A stretch of 64,000 bases of DNA from Collinsella aerofaciens (GTDB taxonomy: Bacteria; Actinomycetota; Coriobacteriia; Coriobacteriales; Coriobacteriaceae), in contig NZ_JADPCH010000007.1 in the NCBI RefSeq assembly GCF_015670745.1, positions 26,256-90,255 of the forward strand, in the 5' to 3' direction. Shown in pieces: positions 41,336-49,594 of this stretch. Position 1 is the stretch's first letter. Every line of letters starts with the position of its first letter. Position numbers and translations under genes: made by a program. The notes below the pieces were generated by a model that was not told the DNA's origin, ran no database searches, and saw nothing but the letters and a program-made list of their open reading frames with translations.

Positions 41336-42640
41336 TTAGGCGCGCTCGGCACGCGCAAGCTCGGCAGCGACGAGCTTAACGGCCAGCACCAGCACATCGA
41401 GCGCGGCCTCCAGGTCCTCGACCGTGGGATAGCTCGGCGCGATGCGGATGTTGGTGTCGCGCGGATCCTTGCCATAAGGCCAGGTGGCACCAGCCGGCGT
41501 GAGCTTGACGCCCAGGTCGGCACAAAGCGCGGCGACCTTCTGGGCCGAGCCCTCGGGACCATCGAAGCTTACAAAGTAGCCGCCGCGGGGGTGCGTCCAG
41601 GTGGCGCAGCCCGTCTCGCCCAGACCCTCGGTGAGCTTGCGCTCGACGGCCTCAAAGCGCGGGCGCAGGAACTCGGCATGCTTTTTCATGTGCTCCTTGA
41701 CCGCCTCGATGGTGGGAAGGAAGCGCACGTGACGCAGCTGGTTGAGCTTGTCGGCGCTGATGAGGCCGGCCTTCAGGCGCTTGGAGAACTCCGCGATAAC
41801 CGCGGGGCTCGCACCGATAAAGCCGATACCGGCACCCGGAAAGGTGATCTTGGACGTCGAGGCAAAGGCCACCACGCGGTCCTCGGTGCCCGCCGCGCGA
41901 GCGAGGTCGAAGATATTGGCGAGCTCGTCGGTCTCGTCGTACAGGTCGTGCACGCAGTAGGCGTTGTCCCAGAAGATGCGGAAATCGGGCGCGGCCGTGG
42001 GCATCTCGACCAGGCGGCGCACGGTGTCCTCGCTAAAGGTGATGCCCGTGGGGTTGGAGTACTTGGGCACGCACCAGATGCCCTTGATGGAGTCGTCGGC
42101 GGCGACCAGGCGCTCGACCTCGTCCATGTCGGGACCGTTTTTGGTCATCGCGACGGGGACGTTCTCGATACCCAGATCGGCGGTGATGCCAAAATGACGG
42201 TCGTAGCCGGGGACGGGGCACAGGAACTTGACCTTCTTGCCGTCGTGGGCAGCCTCGTAGGCATCCCAGGGCTCGCTGCCGCACGAGCCGCAGCGCCAGA
42301 ACATACCGGCGATGTCGTGCTCGATCAGCAGGCTCGACGAACCCAGCACGAGCGTCTGCTCGGCGGGGCAGCCCAGGAACTCCCCCGCCAGCTTGCGTGC
42401 CGAAGGAATGCCCTCAAAGCAGCCGTAGTTGGAACAGTCGACGTTGCCGTCGTGCAGGTCGGCATCGGCATTGAGGATATCGAGCATGGGTCGAGAGATG
42501 TCCACCTGGGAGGGCGACGGCTTGCCGCGGGCCATGTCGAGCGCCAGGCCCTTGGCCTTGACCTCGGCGACCTCGGCTTTGAGCGCCTCGATGGCGGCAT
42601 CGAGTTCGGTGGTTTCCATCTTCTGGTAGATCGTCTGCAT
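41336..42640 (-). CDS. Class I aminotransferase, aspartate aminotransferase group Ic
   Basis: 434 residues. PLP-dependent enzyme moving the amino group of aspartate to 2-oxoglutarate or related acids. The PLP lysine is in FASTSKITFPGAGIGF, the aspartate holding the cofactor nitrogen is in FWDNAYCVHDLY, and the substrate arginine is in TNIRIAPSYPTVE. The opening segment LDMARGKPSPSQVDISRPMLDIL and NYGCFEGIPSARKLAGEFLGC are typical of the Ic group described from actinobacteria and others. Single gene, 51 bases upstream of the STAS gene. Confidence 0.87.
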   Translation of the reverse strand: MQTIYQKMETTELDAAIEALKAEVAEVKAKGLALDMARGKPSPSQVDISRPMLDILNADADLHDGNVDCSNYGCFEGIPSARKLAGEFLGCPAEQTLVLGSSSLLIEHDIAGMFWRCGSCGSEPWDAYEAAHDGKKVKFLCPVPGYDRHFGITADLGIENVPVAMTKNGPDMDEVERLVAADDSIKGIWCVPKYSNPTGITFSEDTVRRLVEMPTAAPDFRIFWDNAYCVHDLYDETDELANIFDLARAAGTEDRVVAFASTSKITFPGAGIGFIGASPAVIAEFSKRLKAGLISADKLNQLRHVRFLPTIEAVKEHMKKHAEFLRPRFEAVERKLTEGLGETGCATWTHPRGGYFVSFDGPEGSAQKVAALCADLGVKLTPAGATWPYGKDPRDTNIRIAPSYPTVEDLEAALDVLVLAVKLVAAELARAERA

Positions 42641-42789
42641 GGGTGCGACCTTTCACGAAGCGGTACGTTGCAATTCTTCTAAGTATAGACCGCCACCGTC
42701 GCAACGTTATGAAGCCGTGATAGATTAAGTCCATCGCAATGAATTACGAACCGCCGCGCATGCCGGCATGAAGCGCCCAAGGAGGCACT

Positions 42790-43044
42790 ATGGAGTACGG
42801 ATCGTTCCAGGCCGAGGAATTCGGCGACCTTCAGCGCCTGGTCGACGGACTGTTTTACGACCGCCACGCCATCGACCGCCTGGATCTGATCGTACAGGCC
42901 GAAATCTTGGACCTGGCGCCCGATCTCATGGAAATCGTGAACCTGCTACCGCCCGGCTATTACGACCGCCAGTCACTTTGCGACCAGCTCAACTCCGCCT
43001 TGGCCGCCCACGGCTGGGGCGCCGTCTACGGAACGGTGGAATAA
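42790..43044 (+). CDS. Small conserved-looking hypothetical protein
   Basis: 84 residues with a near-perfect ribosome site (AAGGAGG, 5-6 bases before the ATG). It is soluble and acidic, with two short motifs (HAIDRLDLIVQAEILDLAPDLMEIVNLLPPGYYDR and LNSALAAHGWGAVYGTVE). I do not recognise a family. Good codon use and the strong ribosome site support a real gene. It may form a small helical protein. It is divergent from the aminotransferase gene and has a hairpin terminator within the following repeat. Confidence 0.75.
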   Translation: MEYGSFQAEEFGDLQRLVDGLFYDRHAIDRLDLIVQAEILDLAPDLMEIVNLLPPGYYDRQSLCDQLNSALAAHGWGAVYGTVE

Positions 43045-43101
43045 GCCTCGAGGCCGACTTTGGCCCGTTTCGCGACCCTGGCGAGGCTTGTTTTAGGGCT
43101 T

Positions 43102-43331
43102 GTGGCCAAAAAAGGGCAAATATGAGTACTGTTACCTTTTTAGTAGCAGCGATTCTTGGTCGAAATCGGCAAAACTCGACTTGAAACTCCCTAATCACCG
43201 TCAGCTAGCGCCAAATTGGAAGTCGATAGTCACTCATTAACGTACAGTTCTTATAACTTTGTTCATTATTTTCCACACCTAAAATGAAACGCCGTTTGTG
43301 ACAGTACTCACAAACGGCGTTTTTTGACCAC
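43102..43331. repeat. 230-bp degenerate relative of the 28.6-kb MITE-like element
   Basis: The left end GTGGCCAAAAAAGGGCAAAT continues with TATGAGTACTGTTAC and a hairpin CTGTTAC/GTAGCAG, as at 28555. The right end, read inward, is GTGGTCAAAAAACGCC followed by TGAGTACTGTCAC. The ends are imperfect inverted repeats. No reading frame lies inside. The right end overlaps a terminator (43287-43325). Confidence 0.6.
43287..43325. terminator. Strong hairpin terminator before nhaA end
   Basis: A perfect 15-bp stem (43287-43301 with 43308-43322) with loop CAGTAC is followed by a T run on the plus strand. It suits the 42790 gene. On the minus strand it could also stop nhaA transcripts. Confidence 0.82.
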
Positions 43332-43416
43332 GGGGGTATCTGGCAGGGGGCCAGTAGCACCCGGATCCGAGTTTCGAACGCATCCAAACCGGTTCTGGTG
43401 TCTTTTTTTCGAGCTT

Positions 43417-44775
43417 TTACTCGTCCTTGGGCGCCGGGTGCTTGCAGACCACACTCATGTAGATCATGCCGAGCACGGCCGCGGTGACAGAACCGGCAAG
43501 AATGGCGGCCTTGGCAGCCAGAACCTCAAACTGGGCCGTCGGGAAAGCAAGGCCGCTAATGAGAATCGACATGGTAAAGCCGATACCGCCCAGAATGCCC
43601 ACGCCGGCGATCATATGCCAGTTGACGTTGTGCGGCAGCTCACAAGCCTTGAGCTTAACCAGGGCGAACGTCATGCCAAAGATGCCGATCGGCTTGCCCA
43701 GCAGCATGCCAAAGTACACGCCGAGCGTCACCGGGTCGGTGAGTAGCGTGCTCATGTCCACGCCCACCAGGCAAACCTGCGCGTTGACGAACGCGAAGAT
43801 CGGCAGGATCACAAAGTTGACCGGCGTGGAGATCAGGCGCTCCATGCGGATGAGCGGCGGGGTCACGCGGTGCATGACGCGCTCGACTTTGGTGGTCGAG
43901 ACGGTAAAGTCATGCTGGCCCAGGATGTGCGCCTCGTCGTCGTAGCGGTCATCGAGCAGCGGCAAGCACTCGCCCAGCCAATCGGTGAGGCTATCAAGCT
44001 TAACACCGCACTTGGCCGGGATGGTGAAGGCCAGGATGACGCCAGCAAGCGTAGCGTGCACGCCGCTCTTGAACATGCAGAACCACAACAGCAGGCCCAG
44101 TACCGAATACGGGGCAAGGCGGTAATGCTGCGTCTTGTTGAGCCACACGAGCGCACAGGTCACAAGCGCGGCGGCGCCCAACCAAAACGGATTGGGGCTC
44201 TGACCGTAGAAGATGGCGATGGCGGCGATGGAGATGAGGTCGTCGGCGATGGCGAGCGTCGAGAAGAACACGCGCACGCCGTTGGGCACGCGGTTGCCCA
44301 AAAGCGACAGCACGCCCAGCGCAAAGGCAATATCGGTTGCCATGGGAATGGCCCAGCCGTTGTGCGCGCCGGCATGGTTAAAGATCAGATAGATGCAGGC
44401 GGGAACGACGACGCCGCCCACGGCCGCCAGCATGGGAAGCATAGCCTGGCGCGGGTTCTTGAGCTCGCCGACCGTCATCTCGTACCTAAGCTCAATGCCC
44501 ACCAACAAAAAGAAGATCGCCATGAGGAAGTCGTTGACGAAAAGCTCAACGGTGAGACCGGCCGTAAGGTTGCCCAGACCCACATACAGCGGGGTCTCCA
44601 AAAAGTGATGGATGGCCTCGTAGGCATCGGTGTTGGCGCAAATGACGGCGGCGATGGCGGCGAAGACCATGACGGCGGCGGAAATCGTGCCGTTCTCGGT
44701 GATGCGCTCCCAAATGTCGTGGCGCTCAAAACGCTTGCGCTCACGAACGTTAAACAGCTGCTCGGGTGCTGCCAT
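43417..44775 (-). CDS. nhaA: Na+/H+ antiporter NhaA
   Basis: 452 residues, about twelve hydrophobic spans. The ion-binding aspartate pair region reads GWAIPMATDIAFALGVLSLLG; the opening helices FLETPLYVGLG and NDFLMAIFFLLVGIELRYEMTVGEL and the C-terminal GKPIGIFGMTFALVKL are typical. It exports sodium in exchange for protons and protects against salt and alkaline stress. The extra loop with HDFTVSTTKVERVMHRVTPPLIRME is like that of longer actinobacterial NhaA. Single gene. Confidence 0.94.
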   Translation of the reverse strand: MAAPEQLFNVRERKRFERHDIWERITENGTISAAVMVFAAIAAVICANTDAYEAIHHFLETPLYVGLGNLTAGLTVELFVNDFLMAIFFLLVGIELRYEMTVGELKNPRQAMLPMLAAVGGVVVPACIYLIFNHAGAHNGWAIPMATDIAFALGVLSLLGNRVPNGVRVFFSTLAIADDLISIAAIAIFYGQSPNPFWLGAAALVTCALVWLNKTQHYRLAPYSVLGLLLWFCMFKSGVHATLAGVILAFTIPAKCGVKLDSLTDWLGECLPLLDDRYDDEAHILGQHDFTVSTTKVERVMHRVTPPLIRMERLISTPVNFVILPIFAFVNAQVCLVGVDMSTLLTDPVTLGVYFGMLLGKPIGIFGMTFALVKLKACELPHNVNWHMIAGVGILGGIGFTMSILISGLAFPTAQFEVLAAKAAILAGSVTAAVLGMIYMSVVCKHPAPKDE

Positions 44776-44983
44776 GGGCGGCTCCTTTCACGGGAAAGCT
44801 CCCGTCTTAAAAAAGCACGGCCCGCCCAAGTGGCGGTGCCGCGCTCTAACGTATTACGCTTGCATCTAGCCTACCCTGCACGACAGGCACGCAGGCGTGG
44901 CCGAAAAGCGGAACCACAGGTTGAACATTATTTGCTCAACGGCACGGGCGCGCCTATCCAAGAGACGACGCGGCGCCGTGCAC

Positions 44984-45023
44984 AAAAAACGACCGGAGCG
45001 CGGGGCTTCCGCGATCCGGTCGT
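44984..45023 (-). terminator. Terminator of ppaC
   Basis: Stem ACGACCGG/CCGGTCGT with additional inner pairing is followed on the minus strand by six T residues. Confidence 0.9.
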
Positions 45024-45042
45024 GGCGTTTGGTCAACTAAAC

Positions 45043-45966
45043 CTAGCAGGCGGCCATGATGGGGGCAGCGACCTGCTTCTTACGGGAGAGGACGCCCGGC
45101 ATCCAGACGCCGTCGTGCTCGTCGGCAATGCCCAGGCCCTTCTGAGCAGCCTCGGTCTCGCCCTCGAGCAGGACCTGCGAGCCCTCCTCCATAATGTCGG
45201 TGATGCACAGGACAATGCCGTCAGCACCCTTCTCGGCGGCGTAGGCACGCATGGCCTCGCGGATCTCGTCGATCATGCCGAGTGCGCGGGTCTTGTCGAC
45301 GGTCTCGTACTGGCCGATGAGCAGCTTCTTGCCGGCGGGCTCGAACATCTTGATGTCGTTGCCGACTATCTCGGCTGCGGTGAAGGAGCCGGACGGACGG
45401 GTGAGGAAGACCTCCATGCCAAACTTGACCGGATCGACGCCCACCTGCTCGCCGAGCTTGGCGGCGACGGCGCGGTCGACATCGGTGGTGGTGGGGCTCT
45501 TGAGCATGAGCGTGTCGGTCATCATGGCCGAGAGCAGCAGCTTGGCCTGAACGTCGGAAAGCTCAACGCCGAGCACGCCGGCGAGCTTGGTGACGATGGT
45601 GCAGCTGGAGCCCCAGGGCAGGCAGATGTAGTGCAGCGGGCCGGCAGTCTCGAAGTCGCCGATGCGGTGATGGTCGACGACGCCAAAGACCGTGGCGTCC
45701 TTAAGACCGGCGACGGACTGGGCAGACTCGTTGTGGTCGGTGAGGACGACGAGCTGACCGGCCTCGACGGAATCAATCACGCGGGGCTCGGCAATGCCGG
45801 CGTCGGCGAGCAGCTTGGCGGACTCTGCCGGAAGCTGACCAAGGGCGCAGGCCTCGTAGGTGTTGCCGGCATACTCAACCTGGTTGAGCAGTTGGGACAG
45901 GACGACGGCGCTCATGATGGCGTCGTTATCGGGGTTCTGGTGACCAAAGACAAGAACGTTTGCCAT
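45043..45966 (-). CDS. ppaC: Manganese-dependent inorganic pyrophosphatase (family II)
   Basis: 307 residues. DHH-family enzyme splitting pyrophosphate to phosphate. Metal motifs VFGHQNPDNDAI, the DHN segment LTDHNE, and VVDHHRIGDF are in the usual order; the C-terminal DHHA2 domain ends with SRKKQVAAPI, where the RKKQV motif binds substrate. No CBS domains are inserted. Single gene with its own terminator. Confidence 0.95.
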   Translation of the reverse strand: MANVLVFGHQNPDNDAIMSAVVLSQLLNQVEYAGNTYEACALGQLPAESAKLLADAGIAEPRVIDSVEAGQLVVLTDHNESAQSVAGLKDATVFGVVDHHRIGDFETAGPLHYICLPWGSSCTIVTKLAGVLGVELSDVQAKLLLSAMMTDTLMLKSPTTTDVDRAVAAKLGEQVGVDPVKFGMEVFLTRPSGSFTAAEIVGNDIKMFEPAGKKLLIGQYETVDKTRALGMIDEIREAMRAYAAEKGADGIVLCITDIMEEGSQVLLEGETEAAQKGLGIADEHDGVWMPGVLSRKKQVAAPIMAAC

Positions 45967-46088
45967 GGATATCCTCCACTTAATATGTGTACTTGGACGT
46001 AGCTATGGTAGCACGCTGGCGCCGAGCCTTCTGAGACGGAAGGGCCGCGGCGCAATTTGGGGCAAGTGTCGGGGCGAAGTCTGCCCCC

Positions 46089-46131
46089 TTTGCACCATGT
46101 TGGTGCAAACTAACCTGTCCCCTTTGCACCA
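46089..46131. repeat. REP-like repeat, GCACCA/TAACCTG family
   Basis: TTTGCACCATGTTGGTGCAAA is palindromic, followed by CTAACCTGTCCCC and another TTTGCACCA. The same order of motifs, with small changes, occurs at 56391-56430. Confidence 0.75.
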
Positions 46132-46132
46132 G

Positions 46133-47086
46133 CTATTTGCCGGCGGCGCGCAGGGCTACGTAAGCGGCACCGATGATGCCGGCGTCGTTGCCGAGCGAGG
46201 CGACCTTAATGGGCGTCTCGCGCGAGGCAGAAAGCGCGTAGCGCTGGAAGTACTCGCGAGCCTTGTCGAGGTAGACATCGGCCGAGGCGGAGGCGCCGCC
46301 GCCGATAAGGAACATCTCGGGATCGACCACGTTGGCAATAAGCGCCAGTGCGCGACCGAGATAGTCGGCCATGGTATCGGCCGCGGCCAGCGCAAGCTTG
46401 TCGCCCTCGCGGCAGGCTTGGAACACGTCCTTGGAATCGGAGGGGCCGGTGAGCTCGATGGGATCGACACCCGCTTTCTTGCACTCGGCAAGGTAGTTGC
46501 TCACCACACCGGTGGCACTGGAATACTGCTCCAGGTGGCCATGGCCGCCGCAGCCGCAGGTGCGCTCCTCAGCCGGGTTCAGGCACATGTGGCCAATCTC
46601 GCCGCCAGCACCCACAACGCCCGACACCACGTCGCCGTTAACGATAACGCCGCCGCCCACGCCGGTACCGATGGTGACCATCACCACGTTCTGCACGCCC
46701 TTGGCAGAACCGAGCCAGGCCTCGCCCATGGCAGCAGCGTTGGCATCGTTCTCATACTTAACGACCGCGTCGGGGCAGTGCTCCTGAATGGCGACTCTCA
46801 GCTCGGGCAGGTTAATGGCAATGTTGGCCTTGACCTTGGCATCGCCCGACGCCGGAATGGGGCACGGAACGGCCAGGCCAATGCCCGCCACAAAGGCACG
46901 CGGAATCTGAGCCTTGGCGACCACCTGGTCGATAGCCTCGGTCACCGCGGCAAAGCCCGCGGCGTCAACGATGGGAGGCGTAGGCACGCTGGCCTTGGCA
47001 AGCAGGTTGCCGTCCTCGTCGAACAGACCCTCCTTAACCGAAGTGCCGCCGACGTCGATGCCGATGTAGTACTGCTTAGGTTCCAT
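46133..47086 (-). CDS. ROK-family sugar kinase (glucokinase-like)
   Basis: 317 residues from the ATG at 47086 (AAAGGTGGG upstream). ATP-binding opening YYIGIDVGGTSVKEGLFDEDG, and the ROK region VTIGTGVGGGVIVNG and GEIGHMCLN. The ROK zinc motif reads CGCGGHGHLEQYSS, with His in place of the third Cys. Most relatives phosphorylate glucose, and some phosphorylate N-acetylmannosamine or allose. In this setting it would phosphorylate glucose released inside the cell. Not obviously in an operon. Confidence 0.88.
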   Translation of the reverse strand: MEPKQYYIGIDVGGTSVKEGLFDEDGNLLAKASVPTPPIVDAAGFAAVTEAIDQVVAKAQIPRAFVAGIGLAVPCPIPASGDAKVKANIAINLPELRVAIQEHCPDAVVKYENDANAAAMGEAWLGSAKGVQNVVMVTIGTGVGGGVIVNGDVVSGVVGAGGEIGHMCLNPAEERTCGCGGHGHLEQYSSATGVVSNYLAECKKAGVDPIELTGPSDSKDVFQACREGDKLALAAADTMADYLGRALALIANVVDPEMFLIGGGASASADVYLDKAREYFQRYALSASRETPIKVASLGNDAGIIGAAYVALRAAGK

Positions 47087-47140
47087 GGGAGCCCACCTTT
47101 CTCGTTTAAACATTGCCTGTATGGTACCGCTCCCAAGGCA

Positions 47141-47181
47141 AAAACCTACCAAAAAGGGACAGGTTTGTTTTGGCAGGTTTT
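47141..47181. repeat. REP-like palindrome, GGGACAGGTTTG type
   Basis: Arms AAAACCTACCAAAA (47141-47154) and TTTTGGCAGGTTTT (47168-47181) enclose AGGGACAGGTTTG. Related to 51030-51119. Confidence 0.72.
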
Positions 47182-47232
47182 ATCTGGGGTAACGCAATTG
47201 GCCGCTCAACAGACCGCGCAAGACCATCCCCA

Positions 47233-47269
47233 AAAATAAAGGCGCCGGGAGGCGGAGACTCCCGGCGCC
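47233..47269 (-). terminator. Terminator after the lactose/cellobiose EIIA gene
   Basis: A perfect 11-bp stem GGCGCCGGGAG/CTCCCGGCGCC is followed on the minus strand by TTTATTTTTGG. Confidence 0.88.
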
Positions 47270-47327
47270 CGTCAAAGGGACTATGTTGTCTGTTGGAGCG
47301 CGCGGTCCATCGCGGCGATAACGCCGA

Positions 47328-47660
47328 CTAGGCCTTAAGTGCCTGCAGCTGCTTGTGGATCTCGATGAGCTCCGTCGCCATGACGCGCATGGTCTCGGTG
47401 CCGGCCATCTGGTCCTCGGCATGCAGCAGAATCAACGGGGCCTCGCCGTTACGCTCGCCGCTGGCCTCTTTCTTCAGAAGCCCCATGTGAACATCGTGGC
47501 CACCGTTATAGGCCTCGTCGCCCTGTTTGATAAGCTCCTCGGCGGCGTCAAAATCGCCCTCCTTGGCCTTTTGCACGGCATTGATGTACATGCTCTTGGC
47601 GGTACCGACGTAGCTGATGATCTCGAAGCAGGTCATCTGCAGCTCGTTCATATCCTCCAT
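47328..47660 (-). CDS. PTS lactose/cellobiose-family EIIA
   Basis: 110 residues from the ATG at 47660 (MEDMNELQMTCFEIIS); an ATG at 47651 is also possible. Three-helix EIIA of the lactose family. The phosphorylated histidine is expected in APLILLHAEDQMAGTE. It is the only EIIA of this family in the window, so it could also serve the EIICB at 2733-4427. It starts 9-10 bases after the EIIB stop. Confidence 0.9.
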   Translation of the reverse strand: MEDMNELQMTCFEIISYVGTAKSMYINAVQKAKEGDFDAAEELIKQGDEAYNGGHDVHMGLLKKEASGERNGEAPLILLHAEDQMAGTETMRVMATELIEIHKQLQALKA

Positions 47661-47669
47661 ATGCTGCAC

Positions 47670-47972
47670 CTAACCCATCACGCTGACGCAGTGGTCGATG
47701 ATGCCGGCAGCGTTCATGCGGCCGTAGTCGACCATGTTGATCACCTCGACCGGGAAGCGACCGGCGGCCTCCTTCTCAAAATCGCCCTTGGTGTAGCCGA
47801 TCTGCGGACCAAGCAGCAACATGTCGCACTCATCCAGGTGATCGTGGGCCTCATTCATGGGGCGAGCCTCGACCTCGATATCCAGGCCACGGTTTGCAAC
47901 CTCGGCCTGCATCTTCTGGACCAGCAGGCTCGTAGACATACCGGCATTGCAGCAGAGCATGATCTTCTTCAT
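47670..47972 (-). CDS. PTS lactose/cellobiose-family EIIB
   Basis: 100 residues. The phosphocysteine loop is IMLCCNAGMSTSLLVQKM; the conserved stretch DMLLLGPQIGYTKGDFEKEA matches CelA/ChbB. It passes phosphate from EIIA to the sugar held by EIIC. Two adjacent cysteines (CC) occur at the active site; the second aligns with the phosphorylated one. Gene order on the minus strand is GH1, EIIC, EIIB, EIIA. Confidence 0.92.
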   Translation of the reverse strand: MKKIMLCCNAGMSTSLLVQKMQAEVANRGLDIEVEARPMNEAHDHLDECDMLLLGPQIGYTKGDFEKEAAGRFPVEVINMVDYGRMNAAGIIDHCVSVMG

Positions 47973-48121
47973 GGTTTCCTCCTTATAACTGCGCGGCGCG
48001 CAGACGACAACTGGTTGTATTCCTTGCGGTTATTGTGCCCTCTTTCTGCGCCCTTACGCAAAAGAGAGGTGCGGGCACCGGCACCGCGTACCGGCGCCCG
48101 CAAAGGTGAAAGGGACGAACG

Positions 48122-49474
48122 TTAGGCGTTCTGCTCGGCGAGAGCCTCCTGCTTGGCGATTGCCTTCTCGGAAATCTTCATAAAGGGCAGGTAGACGGCC
48201 ATGCCAATGACAATCTCGAGAGCCTGCCACACGCCGGCGCGCCAGTCAAAGCCCGTAGCGAGCAGGGCATTGATGACGGGAGGCATAGTCCAGGGCACCT
48301 GGGCGATGCAAGGGCTGATGATGCCTGCGCAGGTAAGGCCATAGGTGATGCCGATGAACAGATCGGGAAGGAGGACAAACGGAATCATGAGCGGCAGGTT
48401 GTACACGATGGGGTAACCGTAGATAACCGGCTCGTTGATGTTGAACAGACCAGGCAGGATAGCCATCTTGGAAACGGTCTCGGAAGCCTTGTTCTTGGAG
48501 AACAGGAGCGTGTCGAGCAGAAGCATGAGGGTGCAGCCCGAGCCGCCGATGAGGGCAAAGCTATTAACGATCTGCATGTTCATGTAGTGATCGGGCTGAA
48601 TGGTGCCACCGGCGGCAAAGGTAGCCATGTTGTCGACGATGAGCATGGTCAGGATCGGCTCGACGGTAGCGCCAGAGATGGTGGACTGGTGAATACCGAC
48701 GCAGAACAGCAGGTTGGCAAGGGTGTAGATGAGGATAACAGCCCACGGGCCGGCGTTCATGATGTTCTTGAGCGGGTTGGAGATGCACGTGGAGATGATG
48801 GTGCACAGATCGGTGCCGGCGCACACGGCGAGCAGGGCTGCGGCAAGAGCGAAGATCGCGAGGTTGAGCAGCATCGGGATCATGACGTTGAAGGAGTTGG
48901 AGACCGCTGGAGGCACGCCCTCGCCCAGCTTAACCTTGAGCTTCTCGACGCCAGAAATCTTGATGAAGAGCGAGACGGAAAGCAGGGCGATGATAATAGC
49001 CGAGAACAGACCGTTGGTGCCGGTGTTGGTAGTCGAAAGGGCGCCCGTGACCTCGGCGGAGGTGATCTTGTCGGTGAGCAGCGGGCTCGTGGCGGCAAGC
49101 GTGGCGGTGATCTGCTGCGGCATCATGATGACGAAGGCAGAGATAGCGACGACCACGCAAGCGAGCGGGTTATCGAAACGCTTGTTCTTAGCGAGGCTGT
49201 AGCCAATCAATCCGGCCAAGATAATGGCAGAGACGTTGAGGGTGCCCAGCGTAATTGCCGAACCCCACGTCTGAAGGTTGGCAAGGCCCGCCGCATCGAG
49301 CGGGAACAGAGGGAACACGACGTTGTTAATAAGAACCGCGATACCCGCAAGGATATAGAGCGGCGTGATGGTCGCGAAGGCGTCGCGCAGGGAACGCAGG
49401 TGAACCTGGTTTCCCACCTTCGCAGAGACCTCGGCAAACTTGTCGAGGAAGCTCTTTCCGTTGTCACTGGCCAT
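48122..49474 (-). CDS. PTS lactose/cellobiose-family EIIC
   Basis: 450 residues with about ten hydrophobic spans. The opening SFLDKFAEVSAKVGNQVHLRSLRDAFATITPLYILAGIAVLIN and the signature GLFNINEPVIYGYPIVYN identify the family. It imports a beta-glucoside such as cellobiose. Stop-to-start gap to EIIB is about 150 bases, and a 6-phospho-beta-glucosidase gene is directly upstream. Confidence 0.92.
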   Translation of the reverse strand: MASDNGKSFLDKFAEVSAKVGNQVHLRSLRDAFATITPLYILAGIAVLINNVVFPLFPLDAAGLANLQTWGSAITLGTLNVSAIILAGLIGYSLAKNKRFDNPLACVVVAISAFVIMMPQQITATLAATSPLLTDKITSAEVTGALSTTNTGTNGLFSAIIIALLSVSLFIKISGVEKLKVKLGEGVPPAVSNSFNVMIPMLLNLAIFALAAALLAVCAGTDLCTIISTCISNPLKNIMNAGPWAVILIYTLANLLFCVGIHQSTISGATVEPILTMLIVDNMATFAAGGTIQPDHYMNMQIVNSFALIGGSGCTLMLLLDTLLFSKNKASETVSKMAILPGLFNINEPVIYGYPIVYNLPLMIPFVLLPDLFIGITYGLTCAGIISPCIAQVPWTMPPVINALLATGFDWRAGVWQALEIVIGMAVYLPFMKISEKAIAKQEALAEQNA

Positions 49475-49594
49475 GATTGCTCCTAACTTTCAAATCCGGC
49501 CTTTTCCTATGCGCACGGTGGTCTGTCGCCCTCTGCCACCAGATGTGCCATGTGTTGCGCGCGGCGGCGCGCGGTCTGGGCGTTCGCCCGGTCG

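Noticed and set aside
43870..46002. 710-codon plus-strand open frame
   Set aside because: It is antisense to nhaA and ppaC, both of which have clear family motifs.
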